Below, in pieces: positions 33,118 through 42,331 of a stretch of 64,000 bases of DNA. A model generated the notes under the pieces. It saw only the letters and a program-made list of their open reading frames with translations, was not told where the DNA came from and did no database searches. Within the stretch, counting starts at the first letter, position 1, and each line of letters begins with the position of its first letter. A program made the translations under genes and the position numbers. Source of the stretch: Acidobacteriota bacterium. GTDB taxonomy: Bacteria > Acidobacteriota > Blastocatellia > Pyrinomonadales > Pyrinomonadaceae. The stretch spans positions 62,001 through 126,000 of the forward strand of contig JAHBSL010000011.1 of assembly GCA_019639135.1 (NCBI GenBank), given 5' to 3'.

Positions 33118-35955
33118 TTACGGAACCCAAGCTGCCGGGACCGGGTAATCGCCATCGATGCCGAAGCCGATGATACCGACTCCGCCGGTGCTTCGGTTAA
33201 CGTACCAGGTGCCGACCGAGGCCCTGAAGACCGCGAAATCGGTCTTGCCGTCGCCGTCGTAATCGCCCGGTGCCGGAATGTCGCCGGTCGCCCCGAACGG
33301 AGCCGCGAAGAAGCTCGAATCCTCGCTCCTGAGCACGTACCAGAAGCCTGTGTCGGGCCGCCAGAATGCAATGTCCGTCTTGCCGTCTCCGGTGAAATCG
33401 GCCGCAACCGGCTTATCGGTCGCGAGCCCGAACTGAGCCGCGATCACGCCCGCCGTCGAGCGGCTTATCCACCATTCGGCACCGGTCGCACCGTTTGGCC
33501 GGAAGACCGCAAGGTCCGCCTTGCCGTCGCCGTCGTAGTCGCCGATCTGCGGAATATCGCCGCTAACGCCAAACGATCGAATGTCCGTGCCGCCCGTGGA
33601 TTTCAGAATGAACCAGGTCGCACTCTCGGCCCTAAAGACCGTCGGGTCGGCCTTGCCGTCGCCGTCAAAATCGCCCGCGACCGGAATGTCCGTCGCCGAA
33701 CCGAACGGGAAGGAATAGAATGTGAGATCGTCGCTGCGGAGGACGAACCACGAACCCGCCGAGGGCCGATAGACCGCCACGTCCGTCTTGCCGTCGCCAG
33801 TGTAGTCCGCCGGGACGATCTTGTCCGTCGGGTCGCCGAACTGGAACGCACGGTTCTGGCTATCCGAGCTACGCAGATACCACCACTGCCCGAGGGCGGT
33901 CCGATAGATCGAAATATCCGTTTTCCGGTCGCCGTCAAAATCTACGAACGTCGCTCCGGCAGGCGTTGCCGCTTCGCCAAAGACCGTAAAGGTAAAGAGA
34001 CGCGAGACGGAAAATCCGTTCGCCGCACCGGCATCGGGAACGTACCATCGGCCAAAGAATGTCTGACCGATTAGCGATGGATTGTTCGGGATCGCAAGGC
34101 TGACCGAACCTCGGCCGGTTCCGGAAAGCGTCACGGTCGAGCGTGCAAACGACCCCGCGGACGGGATCGAAGTCCCAACGCCCGGATCGGCCGAATCTAT
34201 CACTACCACGGCATTGGCTCCGGCCGCACCGTCCTCGATGGCGACCGTAAAGCTCGGGTTGCCGACAAGCGGCGGCTCAATGGCGATGGCACGCGGGACG
34301 AGGGCACCGCCGCCCGGGCGGCCCGTTCCGGTGATCTGCGGTACGCGGTTCGACTCGGTATAAAGCTGCGGCCGGTCAAAGGGCGGGAGTTCGTCGCGAA
34401 CACGCGGATCGGTCAGCGGCCGCTTCATAAAGGCGACAAGCTGCGCCCGCTCCTGCGGTGTCATACCCATCGGCCTGATCACGCCGCGGTCGATGTTCGG
34501 GGCATCAAAGTCGCCGCCGCGGTTGTAGAAAGCAACTACATCCTCGAGCGTCGCGAACTTGCCGTTGTGCATGAACGGAGCATGAAGTTCGACGTTACGC
34601 AGGTTCGGCGTCTTGAACTGCCCGTCGTTGTCCGGGTTGTTAGTAAATGCGCCGCGGCCGCGGTCCTCGGCCGGCGGGCGAACACCGATATTGTGGAAAA
34701 GATGGTCGGCAAGAAGCGGCCCGTCGTGGCACTGAATACAAGTATTACCGGCAAAGAACTGTGCTCCGGCCGCCTCTTCTGCCGTCAGCCCGCCGCCGCC
34801 CGTTGCCCATTTATCGAACGGTGTTCGGTCGGAGAAAAGCTGCCGCTCATGGGTCGCGATCGCAAGGGCGATCCGTGCCGGCGTGACCTCCGGCGTTCCG
34901 AACGCTTCTTCAAAAAGCTGCGGATACGTCCGCCCGTCGATCCAATTGACCAGCGATTGCGGCACATTGGACGCAAGTGCGAGCGGCCTCGAGTTCGCGA
35001 TACGATCGGCTGCCTGCACCCAATTCCGGCCGCCGTGTGCCATTTCAACATCGGATAGCGGCGGCCCTAAAACTTGGCTCTCAAGTGCTCCGCCTTCCTG
35101 CAAGATCACCTGGTTAGTCAGCGGATCGCGGAAGGTGTCGCTCGCCCGGCCGTCCCAGAAAAGCCCGCCGTTCGCGTAGCCCGCGTTGAGATATGACGGC
35201 GATTTGCGCCCCGTCACCTGCAGGCGGAAGCCGAAAAACGGAGCTTCGACGTAGGTACCGTCGGCATTGTTTTTTGGAACGCCCGGCGAGCCGAAGATAT
35301 CATCGAGCGATGGCAGCGGTGCTCCCGGAACATCCGGAACGCCGTTCGGGCCCGGATTGCGAGCCGCGTTGCTGCCGAAAACGGTTCGCGGGTCCGAGCC
35401 GCCGGTCGCGGGACGGTGGCAGGTGCCGCAAGAGACCGTCTTGGTCGAGGACATCTGCTCGTCCCAGAAGAGTGCCTTGCCGAGCGAGGCCTTGGTCGCC
35501 GTTATCGGATTGCCGGCCGGGACCGGCGGAGGCTCAAGCGGGCTGTAAAATATGCTCGGTGCGTTCGGTGCCGTCGCTCGCGTTCCCTGGTCGGAGGCGC
35601 TCATGTTGCTGACCGTTCCGCCGTTTTCGGCTCGCACCCAGTAAAAATACTGCTGGCCCACGACCGCCGTCGGATCAAAGAAAAGGTTCGACGCCGATGT
35701 CCCCACCTCGGTCGCCGAGCCGGGGTTGTCGGCCGTATTGCGGTAGATGCGGTAAAGCGTCGCTCCGCGAACCGTATCCCAATTGATGCCGACCTTGCTT
35801 GTGTAGTCGCCATCCGAGGCCGTAACACCGGTAGGCGGCTGGAGCGAACCGGAGACGCCCTGTCCCGAAACGGGCGAGATCGTGCTCCGCATTGCAAAAA
35901 AGAAAACAGCAAGACATACGAACGCAAAAACAGCGAAAAGCTTTATTCGATTCAT
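33118..35955 (-). CDS. Secreted FN3 - dihaem cytochrome c peroxidase/MauG - FG-GAP protein, copy 1
   Basis: 945 residues. Signal peptide (LFAVFAFVCLAVFFFAM) and an FN3-like domain (about 38-128, PPTGVTASDGDYTSKVGINWD...YFYWVRAENGG). Next is a dihaem peroxidase domain (about 145-520) with haem c sites C176-GTCH and C406-IQCH and the family stretches LGKALFWDEQMSS, SPSYLNAGYANGGLFWDGRA, LAIATHERQLFSDRTPFD and TPNLRNVELHAPFMHNG. A linker beta region follows, then six FG-GAP/VCBS repeats (about 670-945), each with DxDGDGKxDxAVxR calcium-type loops, expected to form a propeller. Extracytoplasmic; likely oxidises or reduces a partner on the cell surface. A paralogue lies immediately upstream on the same strand. 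Confidence 0.88.
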   Translation of the reverse strand: MNRIKLFAVFAFVCLAVFFFAMRSTISPVSGQGVSGSLQPPTGVTASDGDYTSKVGINWDTVRGATLYRIYRNTADNPGSATEVGTSASNLFFDPTAVVGQQYFYWVRAENGGTVSNMSASDQGTRATAPNAPSIFYSPLEPPPVPAGNPITATKASLGKALFWDEQMSSTKTVSCGTCHRPATGGSDPRTVFGSNAARNPGPNGVPDVPGAPLPSLDDIFGSPGVPKNNADGTYVEAPFFGFRLQVTGRKSPSYLNAGYANGGLFWDGRASDTFRDPLTNQVILQEGGALESQVLGPPLSDVEMAHGGRNWVQAADRIANSRPLALASNVPQSLVNWIDGRTYPQLFEEAFGTPEVTPARIALAIATHERQLFSDRTPFDKWATGGGGLTAEEAAGAQFFAGNTCIQCHDGPLLADHLFHNIGVRPPAEDRGRGAFTNNPDNDGQFKTPNLRNVELHAPFMHNGKFATLEDVVAFYNRGGDFDAPNIDRGVIRPMGMTPQERAQLVAFMKRPLTDPRVRDELPPFDRPQLYTESNRVPQITGTGRPGGGALVPRAIAIEPPLVGNPSFTVAIEDGAAGANAVVVIDSADPGVGTSIPSAGSFARSTVTLSGTGRGSVSLAIPNNPSLIGQTFFGRWYVPDAGAANGFSVSRLFTFTVFGEAATPAGATFVDFDGDRKTDISIYRTALGQWWYLRSSDSQNRAFQFGDPTDKIVPADYTGDGKTDVAVYRPSAGSWFVLRSDDLTFYSFPFGSATDIPVAGDFDGDGKADPTVFRAESATWFILKSTGGTDIRSFGVSGDIPQIGDYDGDGKADLAVFRPNGATGAEWWISRSTAGVIAAQFGLATDKPVAADFTGDGKTDIAFWRPDTGFWYVLRSEDSSFFAAPFGATGDIPAPGDYDGDGKTDFAVFRASVGTWYVNRSTGGVGIIGFGIDGDYPVPAAWVP

Positions 35956-36126
35956 TAAGAACGGGTCCTCAAGTTTTACAAATATACGGCGAGGCCAAGG
36001 CGTGCCGGAATGTTAAATGGAATGCAAGGATTTCCGACAAAAATTATAGCATCGAAGCCGTTGCTGCTCAATTACTTGTGCAATCTCGCCCGTACGAAGG
36101 CACTTTCGGCGGCCTTCCGTCCGAGG

Positions 36127-38949
36127 CTAAGGAATACGATATCCCGGCACCGGCTCGTCACCGTTGATCCCGAAATTGTAAATACCGATTCCGGATGTGC
36201 TGCGGTTGATGTACCAGGTTCCCGTCGACGGTCGGAAGATCGCAAGGTCCGCCTTTCCGTCGCCGTCGTAATCGCCTGGCGCAGGAATGTCTCCCTCTGC
36301 TCCCCAAGGAGCCGCGTAAAAGCTCAGGTCCTCGCTGCGGAGAATGTACCAAACACCTGTTTCCGGCCGGTAGAAAGCCACATCTGTTTTCCCGTCGCCG
36401 GTAAAATCGGCGGCGACAGGCTTGTCGCTTGCAAGGCCGAACTGCGTTGCAAAAATGCCGTCCGAACTGCCCTCGATCCACCACTCGGCTCCATCCGCGC
36501 CGTTAGGACGGAAAACCGCCAGATCATCGATGCCGTCGCCGTCAAAGTCGCCGATCTGGGGAATGTCGCCCGCGGTGCCAAATTGCTTGAAGATCGCTCC
36601 ACCCGATGATCGAAGGATGTACCAGGTCGCGTTGGCCGACCGAAAGATCCCGTGGTCATGTATCCCGTCGCCGTCAAAGTCACCCACTGCCGGAATATCG
36701 CCCGCTTGCCCCCATCCGAAGGCATAATATGTCAGATCGTCGCTCCTTAGCACGCTCCAAACGCCCGCACTCGGATCCCACGTTGCGAGGTCCGTTTTCC
36801 CGTCGCCTGTGAAATCGCCCGGCACCAGCTTCACACTCTCCGACCCAAACTCAAATGCCCTGTTCTGGTCGTCGGAACTTCGCAGATACCACCATTGCGA
36901 GGCCGACCTACGATAGATAGAAATGTCAGTCCGGCGGTCGCCGTCCATATCGACGAATGCCGCGGCACGCCTGAGCGGTTGATCGCCAAAGATGCGAAAT
37001 GTGATCCGTCGCGAGACCGAAAATCCGTGCTGCGCATTCGGGTCGGTCACATACCATCGGCCGTAGAAAACGCGGTTCACGAGCGATTGGTCGTTCGAGA
37101 TGGGAAAACTGATCGAGCCTCGGCCGTTTGCGTTCAGCGTCGTGATCTCGCTGCCGAGCGAACCCGAAACCGGCATACTCAAAGCTATTCCAGGGTCGCG
37201 ATCATCAAGAACGAGTCTCGCCTGAGCTCCCGGGTTTCCGTCCTCGACCGCCACGGTGAAGCTGCTGTTGCCGAGAAAAGGCGGTTCGAGGGCGATCGCC
37301 TTAGGGACCTTCCCGCCGAGCCCTTGCCGGCCCTCACCAACGACCGTCGGAACCCGGTTCGATTCGGTGTAGAGCTTTGGCCGGTCAAAGGGCGGGAGTT
37401 CATCGCGAACGCGGATATCGGTCATCGGCCGCTTCATAAAGGCCACAAGGTTCGCCTTCTCCTGGCTGGTCATTTGCAGGTTTCTGATCAACTGCCGGTC
37501 AATATTCGGCGCATCGTGATCACCGCCGCGGTTGTAAAATTCGACCACCTCCTCGAGTGTTTGAAACTGCCCGTTGCGCATGTACGGCCCGCGAAGCTCG
37601 ACGTTTCGCAGCGTCGGCGTTCGGAAGGCACCGTCATCGGCCGGATTGTTCGTTATCGCTCCGCGGCCGCGGTCCTCGAACTGCGGTCGGACGCCGATGT
37701 TGTGAAACTCATTATCGGCAAGAAGCGATCCGGTGTGGCAATCGATACAGCGTTTATTGACGAACAGCGAAAGGCCGTTCATCTCTTGCGGGGTGAGCTG
37801 CTCGATGCTCGCACCCCATCTGTCGAGAGGCGTTTGATCCGAAAAAAGCTGCCGCTCATGGGTCGCGATCGCCATCGCTATCCTGGCCGGGGTAACCTCG
37901 GGAGTCCCGAATGCTTCGTCAAAGAGCTCGGGGTAACTTCGTCCGCCGATCCAGTTCCGGAGCGAGTTCGGAACATCCTCGGCAAGCATCAGCGGCTTTG
38001 CCGCGGCTATCCGGGTGGCGACCTGCGGCCAGTCCCTTCCGCCGTGGGCCATCTCAATATCTGAGACCGGCGGGCCAAGCACCTGGCTCTCAAGGCTGGC
38101 ACCCGCGGCGATCAGCACTTCATTCGTTAACGGATCGCGAAACTCGCCCGTTGCCCGCCCGTCCCAGAAAAGGCCGTTCGGCGTGTATCCGGCGTTCAAA
38201 TAGCTCGGGGATCTCCGCTTCGTTACCTGAGGTCGAAAGGCGAAGAGCGGCGAGTCAGCATAGGTTCCGTCAGCGTTATTCTTAGGAACTCCGGGTGAAC
38301 CAAAGACGTCGTCGAAAGTATTCGGTGTGCCGTCGGGGCCGGGGTTTCGCGAGGCCGCATTTCCGAAGAGCGTCCTCGGATCGCGGCCGCCTGCCTCCGG
38401 GCGATGGCAAGTGCCGCAAGAGACCGTATTGGTCGAGGAAAGCTGCTCGTCCCAAAAGAGCGCCTTTCCGAGCGATGCCTTTGCGGCTGTCACCGAGTTG
38501 CCGGAGGGCGACGGAGGCGGATCAAGCGGTGGAAAAGGACCGGGAAAAACGTTACCGTTCGCCCGGCGGCCCGAGGCCGGTTCGCTGAATGAACTGGAAG
38601 TAACCGAATTCTCGGCACGGACCCAATAAAAATAGGACTGCCCGGCGACCGCGGTCTGGTCAAAGTAGTAGTTACCCGACGAGGTGCCGACATCGGTCGC
38701 CGAATTCGGGTCGTTGGCTGTATTGCGATAGATCCGGTAAAGGGTTGCTCCGCGAACGGTGTCCCAGTAAACTCCGACCTTCGTCGCATATAAATTGACG
38801 GTCGAACGGACACCGGTCGGAGCGTCGATCGATCCATTTGAGTAACGTCCGTTGGCCTGCGAGACCTCGGACCGGCCCGAAAAAACCACGACGGCGAACG
38901 CGGCAAACGCAAAAAGAACAAAGATCTTCAAAGCTCGGGGGGTTGGCAT
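36127..38949 (-). CDS. Secreted FN3 - dihaem cytochrome c peroxidase/MauG - FG-GAP protein, copy 2
   Basis: 940 residues, the same architecture as the downstream gene and clearly paralogous over the full length. Signal peptide (IFVLFAFAAFAVVVFSG), FN3 domain (about 43-130), haem c sites C178-GTCH and CIDCH (about 405), RSPSYLNAGYTPNGLFWDGRA, and six C-terminal FG-GAP repeats (DMDGDRRTD, DFTGDGKTD, DFDGDGIHD, DFDGDGIDD, DFTGDGKTD, DYDGDGKAD). The catalytic-domain motifs are intact in both copies, so neither looks like a pseudogene. The 171-bp gap to copy 1 shows no terminator, so co-transcription is possible. Confidence 0.88.
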   Translation of the reverse strand: MPTPRALKIFVLFAFAAFAVVVFSGRSEVSQANGRYSNGSIDAPTGVRSTVNLYATKVGVYWDTVRGATLYRIYRNTANDPNSATDVGTSSGNYYFDQTAVAGQSYFYWVRAENSVTSSSFSEPASGRRANGNVFPGPFPPLDPPPSPSGNSVTAAKASLGKALFWDEQLSSTNTVSCGTCHRPEAGGRDPRTLFGNAASRNPGPDGTPNTFDDVFGSPGVPKNNADGTYADSPLFAFRPQVTKRRSPSYLNAGYTPNGLFWDGRATGEFRDPLTNEVLIAAGASLESQVLGPPVSDIEMAHGGRDWPQVATRIAAAKPLMLAEDVPNSLRNWIGGRSYPELFDEAFGTPEVTPARIAMAIATHERQLFSDQTPLDRWGASIEQLTPQEMNGLSLFVNKRCIDCHTGSLLADNEFHNIGVRPQFEDRGRGAITNNPADDGAFRTPTLRNVELRGPYMRNGQFQTLEEVVEFYNRGGDHDAPNIDRQLIRNLQMTSQEKANLVAFMKRPMTDIRVRDELPPFDRPKLYTESNRVPTVVGEGRQGLGGKVPKAIALEPPFLGNSSFTVAVEDGNPGAQARLVLDDRDPGIALSMPVSGSLGSEITTLNANGRGSISFPISNDQSLVNRVFYGRWYVTDPNAQHGFSVSRRITFRIFGDQPLRRAAAFVDMDGDRRTDISIYRRSASQWWYLRSSDDQNRAFEFGSESVKLVPGDFTGDGKTDLATWDPSAGVWSVLRSDDLTYYAFGWGQAGDIPAVGDFDGDGIHDHGIFRSANATWYILRSSGGAIFKQFGTAGDIPQIGDFDGDGIDDLAVFRPNGADGAEWWIEGSSDGIFATQFGLASDKPVAADFTGDGKTDVAFYRPETGVWYILRSEDLSFYAAPWGAEGDIPAPGDYDGDGKADLAIFRPSTGTWYINRSTSGIGIYNFGINGDEPVPGYRIP

Positions 38950-39119
38950 ATCAAAAAATAGTGCTTGCTCGCGCGCGAGGCGGCGGCGTCAGATTAGAAA
39001 CAGTTAATTATGGGCAACTCCCAAGACAATATCACTTGATTGGCGATCGCTCAATCTTTTTTTACACCCCCGGGCGAAGAATTGGTTCGCTTTGTGATGG
39101 TGAGTTAATATAAGCCGAG

Positions 39120-40688
39120 ATGATGAAACCGCGATCTATTAGAAATCTTCTGCTCCCGTTCTTGTTCGTGATAACGCTGTCAGGGGCGATCTGTGAAGCA
39201 CCCGCTCAGGCTCCGGTCACGAAAACCGTCTCGTCCGCTCCCGCAAGGTCGGCCGAGCTTGCTGCGCTTGAAAGCTCGATCCAGGCCGTTCTTTCGCGGC
39301 CCGAGTATCGACGCGGGCAGATCGGCTTCAAGGCCGTTTCGGCAAAGGACGGGCGAGTGATATTCGAGCACAATCCGGAAAAGTACTTCATGCCGGCCTC
39401 GAACATGAAGAACTTCACCGTTGCGGCCGCCCTTGAAAAGCTTACGCCGGATTTCCGCTTCGTCACCTCCGTTTATTCGCGCGAAGCCGCCCGCGACGGC
39501 ACCATTGCCGGGCCGCTTCGGATCTACGGCCGCGGCGACGTCTCGCTCTCATACACCACTCACAACGGCGACTACTTCAAAGGCATCGACCGCGTTGCCG
39601 ATGCCATCATCGCCGCCGGCGTCAAGAAGATCGAAGGCGACATCATCGGCGACGAGACGTACTTTTCCGGAAGCCCGCTCCCGACCGGATGGGAATGGGA
39701 CGACCTGCAGTTCTATTACGGAGCCGAGGTCTCGGCACTGCCGGTAAATGACAACGTCGTCGCCCTAAGCGTAAAGCCCGGCCCCGTCGGCTATTCCTGC
39801 AGTGCACAGATGACGCCGGTCAATTTGGTCGTGCGGGTAGTGAACATCTGCATTACCGTACCGGCGGGATCGCCCCGAACGCTTCGTATCCACAAGAAGC
39901 TCGACCAGAACATCATCGAGATAAGCGGCGAGCTTCCGGTCGGCAATGAAGGCTTTTCGGGCAGCGTCGCAGTCTCGCGGCCGGCCGAGATGTTCGTTTC
40001 CCTGCTCAAGCAAAGGCTACAGGAAAAAGGCGTCGAGGTAACGGGCCGCACCTACGCCATGAACGACAAGGCGAGGATACCGACCGACATCGCGTTTGAA
40101 CTCGCGAAGGTCGAGTCGCCCCCGCTTTCGCAGATCGCGGCGATGACGATGAAGCCGAGCCAGAATATGTACACCGAAGTGCTGCTCTGGACGCTCGGCG
40201 AAGAGGTCGGGCGAAAAATGCCGCAAGCGAACGGCAACCGCTCGCGAACCAGCAGCGAACTCGGCATTATCGCCGTCCGCGACTTTATGAAGCAGGCCGG
40301 TGCGGCCGATGACAGCTTTATGCAATATGACGGCAGCGGGCTCTCGCGGCACAACCTCGTCTCGCCGGATTCCGTAATCGCCATCTATGATTACATGGGC
40401 AAGCGGAGCAGCTTTGCCAAAGCGTGGCGAGACAGCCTGACCATCGGCGGCGTGGACGGCACGCTCCGTAATCGCTTCAAGGGAACCCGCGGCGAGGGCA
40501 ACGTCCGCGGAAAGACCGGCACAATCAATCAGGTCTCGGCACTCTCGGGTTACCTCACGACGAACGGCGGCGAAGAGGTGATCTTCTCGGCCTTGGTGAA
40601 CGGTATTCCCGAAACACGAACTCGGGTAGCGCTGATCGATGAACTTGTGATGATGCTCGTAAACTTCAACGGCCGCGTGGCGGATTGA
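39120..40688 (+). CDS. dacB: D-alanyl-D-alanine carboxypeptidase/endopeptidase, PBP4 family (S13)
   Basis: 522 residues. Trims peptidoglycan peptides in the periplasm. Signal peptide (LLPFLFVITLSGAIC); a cysteine at its end (SGAIC25) might make it a lipoprotein. Catalytic motifs: S94-N-M-K97 (FMPASNMKNFT), SxN in DGSGLSRHN (about 406) and KTG in GKTGTINQVSALSGYL (about 464). The long insertion between motifs, including DIIGDETYFSG and GWEWDDLQFYYGAEVSAL, is typical of PBP4. Two adjacent ATGs (39120, 39123) could serve as start. Confidence 0.93.
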   Translation: MMKPRSIRNLLLPFLFVITLSGAICEAPAQAPVTKTVSSAPARSAELAALESSIQAVLSRPEYRRGQIGFKAVSAKDGRVIFEHNPEKYFMPASNMKNFTVAAALEKLTPDFRFVTSVYSREAARDGTIAGPLRIYGRGDVSLSYTTHNGDYFKGIDRVADAIIAAGVKKIEGDIIGDETYFSGSPLPTGWEWDDLQFYYGAEVSALPVNDNVVALSVKPGPVGYSCSAQMTPVNLVVRVVNICITVPAGSPRTLRIHKKLDQNIIEISGELPVGNEGFSGSVAVSRPAEMFVSLLKQRLQEKGVEVTGRTYAMNDKARIPTDIAFELAKVESPPLSQIAAMTMKPSQNMYTEVLLWTLGEEVGRKMPQANGNRSRTSSELGIIAVRDFMKQAGAADDSFMQYDGSGLSRHNLVSPDSVIAIYDYMGKRSSFAKAWRDSLTIGGVDGTLRNRFKGTRGEGNVRGKTGTINQVSALSGYLTTNGGEEVIFSALVNGIPETRTRVALIDELVMMLVNFNGRVAD

Positions 40689-40740
40689 TTCCGGGAAAGA
40701 ACCAGGAAGATAAGACCAAAGAATCGAGGGAAAATTCACT

Positions 40741-40823
40741 GCGATCTCTGCGATAACCTCAGCGGGCTCTGCGTTGAAAAATGCATTGAAACGCGGAGTT
40801 CGCTGAGACTTTCGCCGAGACCG
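40741..40823. repeat. Imperfect inverted repeat of octamer words
   Basis: GCGATCTCTGCGATAACCTC at the left and a right arm ending TTCGCCGAGACCGC are complementary over about 36 bp with mismatches, around ATGCATTGAA. Both arms contain CGCTGAG/CGCGGAG-type 8-nt words, as at 7917-7987. It sits between the convergent dacB and RRM genes. Confidence 0.55.
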
Positions 40824-40902
40824 CAAAGCTCGGATGATTTTTGCTATCGGGCCGATTCCCGATCGGAGATGCGTTAAACGGCCACAAAATGCGTTGGGCG
40901 AA

Positions 40903-41214
40903 TCAATATCCGCCGCCGCCGAAGTTGCCGCGGTTTCCACGATAGCCGCCTCCGCCGCCGCGGTCCTCACGCGGGCGTGCTTCGCTGACGACCATGTTGC
41001 GGCCGTCATACTCCGTGCCGTTAAATTGAGCGATCGCGTTGGTCGCGTCGTCTTCGGTAGCCATCTCGACAAAGCCGAAACCGCGTGAGCGGCCAGTCTC
41101 GCGGTCCATCACTACGTTAGCCGATTCGACCGCACCGGCGGTCGCGAAATGTTCATGAAGGTCATCGCTGGTAACACGAAAAGAAAGGTTTCCGACGTAA
41201 AGTTTTCTACTCAT
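40903..41214 (-). CDS. RNA-binding protein with one RRM and Gly-rich tail
   Basis: 103 residues. A single RRM with RNP2 LYVGNLSF and RNP1 SRGFGFVEM, followed by an Arg/Gly tail (REDRGGGGGYRGNRGNFGGGGY). This is the bacterial/cyanobacterial Rbp type, often cold-induced, binding single-stranded RNA in the cytoplasm. An unusually long gene-free leader lies upstream (about 330 bp), which may indicate 5'-UTR control. Ribosome site GAGGAAA just before ATG. Confidence 0.93.
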   Translation of the reverse strand: MSRKLYVGNLSFRVTSDDLHEHFATAGAVESANVVMDRETGRSRGFGFVEMATEDDATNAIAQFNGTEYDGRNMVVSEARPREDRGGGGGYRGNRGNFGGGGY

Positions 41215-41545
41215 TTTCCTCGAAAGATATTTGCGAAGCAGAAAAGGCAGGTAGGCGAGAAGGCCGAGGCTCGGGTCTCACAGCAGCGACGCAGCCATGC
41301 CGTTAGATTCAAACGCTTCAATTTCCAAATGACGAACTCTCAAAACCGAACCGAAAGGCGTCGCTTCTAAACTGACCGGACGGGCGCATCTGCCAAGATA
41401 CATAAAGAGAGCAAAAACAAAATGAAGAATATCGGTTTTAGAGATTTTCCGCAAGGATTTTCTTCCGCCGCATAGCGGGCACACAATTTGTGAAACCTCA
41501 GTTGCAGAATGGATATGAGCTTTCGGCGGATTGTAAGGCAGGTAG
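41215..41545 (-). other. Long gene-free region upstream of the RRM gene
   Basis: 331 bp between the stop of the upstream metalloprotease-like gene and the RRM ATG. No ORF is convincing and no terminator was identified. It may be a promoter plus long 5' leader for the RNA-binding protein, as known for cold-shock genes; I see no classical cold-box. Confidence 0.3.
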
Positions 41546-42328
41546 CTACCTTTTCTCGCTTAGAGGTCCATTCACCTTGTCCGAGTCAAAAGGGCTACCG
41601 GTTGTCTCGATGAATTTCGCCGACTGCTTGAAGTACGCCTTCACATTCGTCTTTAGATACTTCGACCATGCGGGCTTTCGCTCCGAACGGAATAGGGCAA
41701 AGAGGGCTAGGGCATAGCCATAAGCTTCTTCGGTCAGGTATCCGGCACCGCCTGCCCGCCAACCCTGGTACTGAGCATTCGTCCACTGCTCGAACACAAA
41801 GCTTGAATTTGCACTAAACACCCCGAAACCGTATGCAACGGTTAACAAGTCGGTCAGTGGTTCATGCCCTTCGAAGTCCTCATTGATTCGCCCTTCGCCG
41901 AGCAGAATCACGTGGCCAAGCTCATGGGCGATGGTCGCGACCATCATTTCCGGATTGCCGGCCTGATCCATGTTTAGCGAGATGGTGTGCTTTCCGCTCG
42001 GCTTCATACTGTAGATCCCCAGCGGGTGCGACTCGCCGGACTCAGGCGAAGCAAGCGGATGAATGCGCCCGGTCGATTCGCCTTCGAAAAAGCACACCTC
42101 GATCAATTCCGGGTCCACCTCCATGTACTCGCAAACGCGGTCCACCATCTTTCTTATCGAGCGGCGGCTACCGTCGTAAGGATCAGGGAAGAAATGCTCT
42201 TCGGGGAGGAAGACGGGAACACTACGAACAACCTCCGGAGTTAACTCCTCGATCAACCACCGGAACGACTCATCGACCCACTGTCTCGATTCGTCGTCAA
42301 GAGGGCATTTTGGTGTGGTCCAAAACAT
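41546..42328 (-). CDS. Putative zinc metallopeptidase-like protein (HELGH)
   Basis: 260 residues, cytoplasmic (no signal). The motif MMVATIAHELGHVILLG (HExxH, about 130-140), followed by HEPLTDLLTVAYGFGVFSANSSF, suggests a zincin-like site with a downstream His/Asp as third ligand. The C-terminal part (LTEEAYGYALALFALFRSERKPAWSKYL) is helical. No known family was recognised with confidence. Similar HELGH proteins of this size are scattered in bacteria as uncharacterised genes. It lies 3 bp downstream of mpl, which suggests co-expression with cell-wall recycling. Confidence 0.7.
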   Translation of the reverse strand: MFWTTPKCPLDDESRQWVDESFRWLIEELTPEVVRSVPVFLPEEHFFPDPYDGSRRSIRKMVDRVCEYMEVDPELIEVCFFEGESTGRIHPLASPESGESHPLGIYSMKPSGKHTISLNMDQAGNPEMMVATIAHELGHVILLGEGRINEDFEGHEPLTDLLTVAYGFGVFSANSSFVFEQWTNAQYQGWRAGGAGYLTEEAYGYALALFALFRSERKPAWSKYLKTNVKAYFKQSAKFIETTGSPFDSDKVNGPLSEKR

Positions 42329-42331
42329 AAT

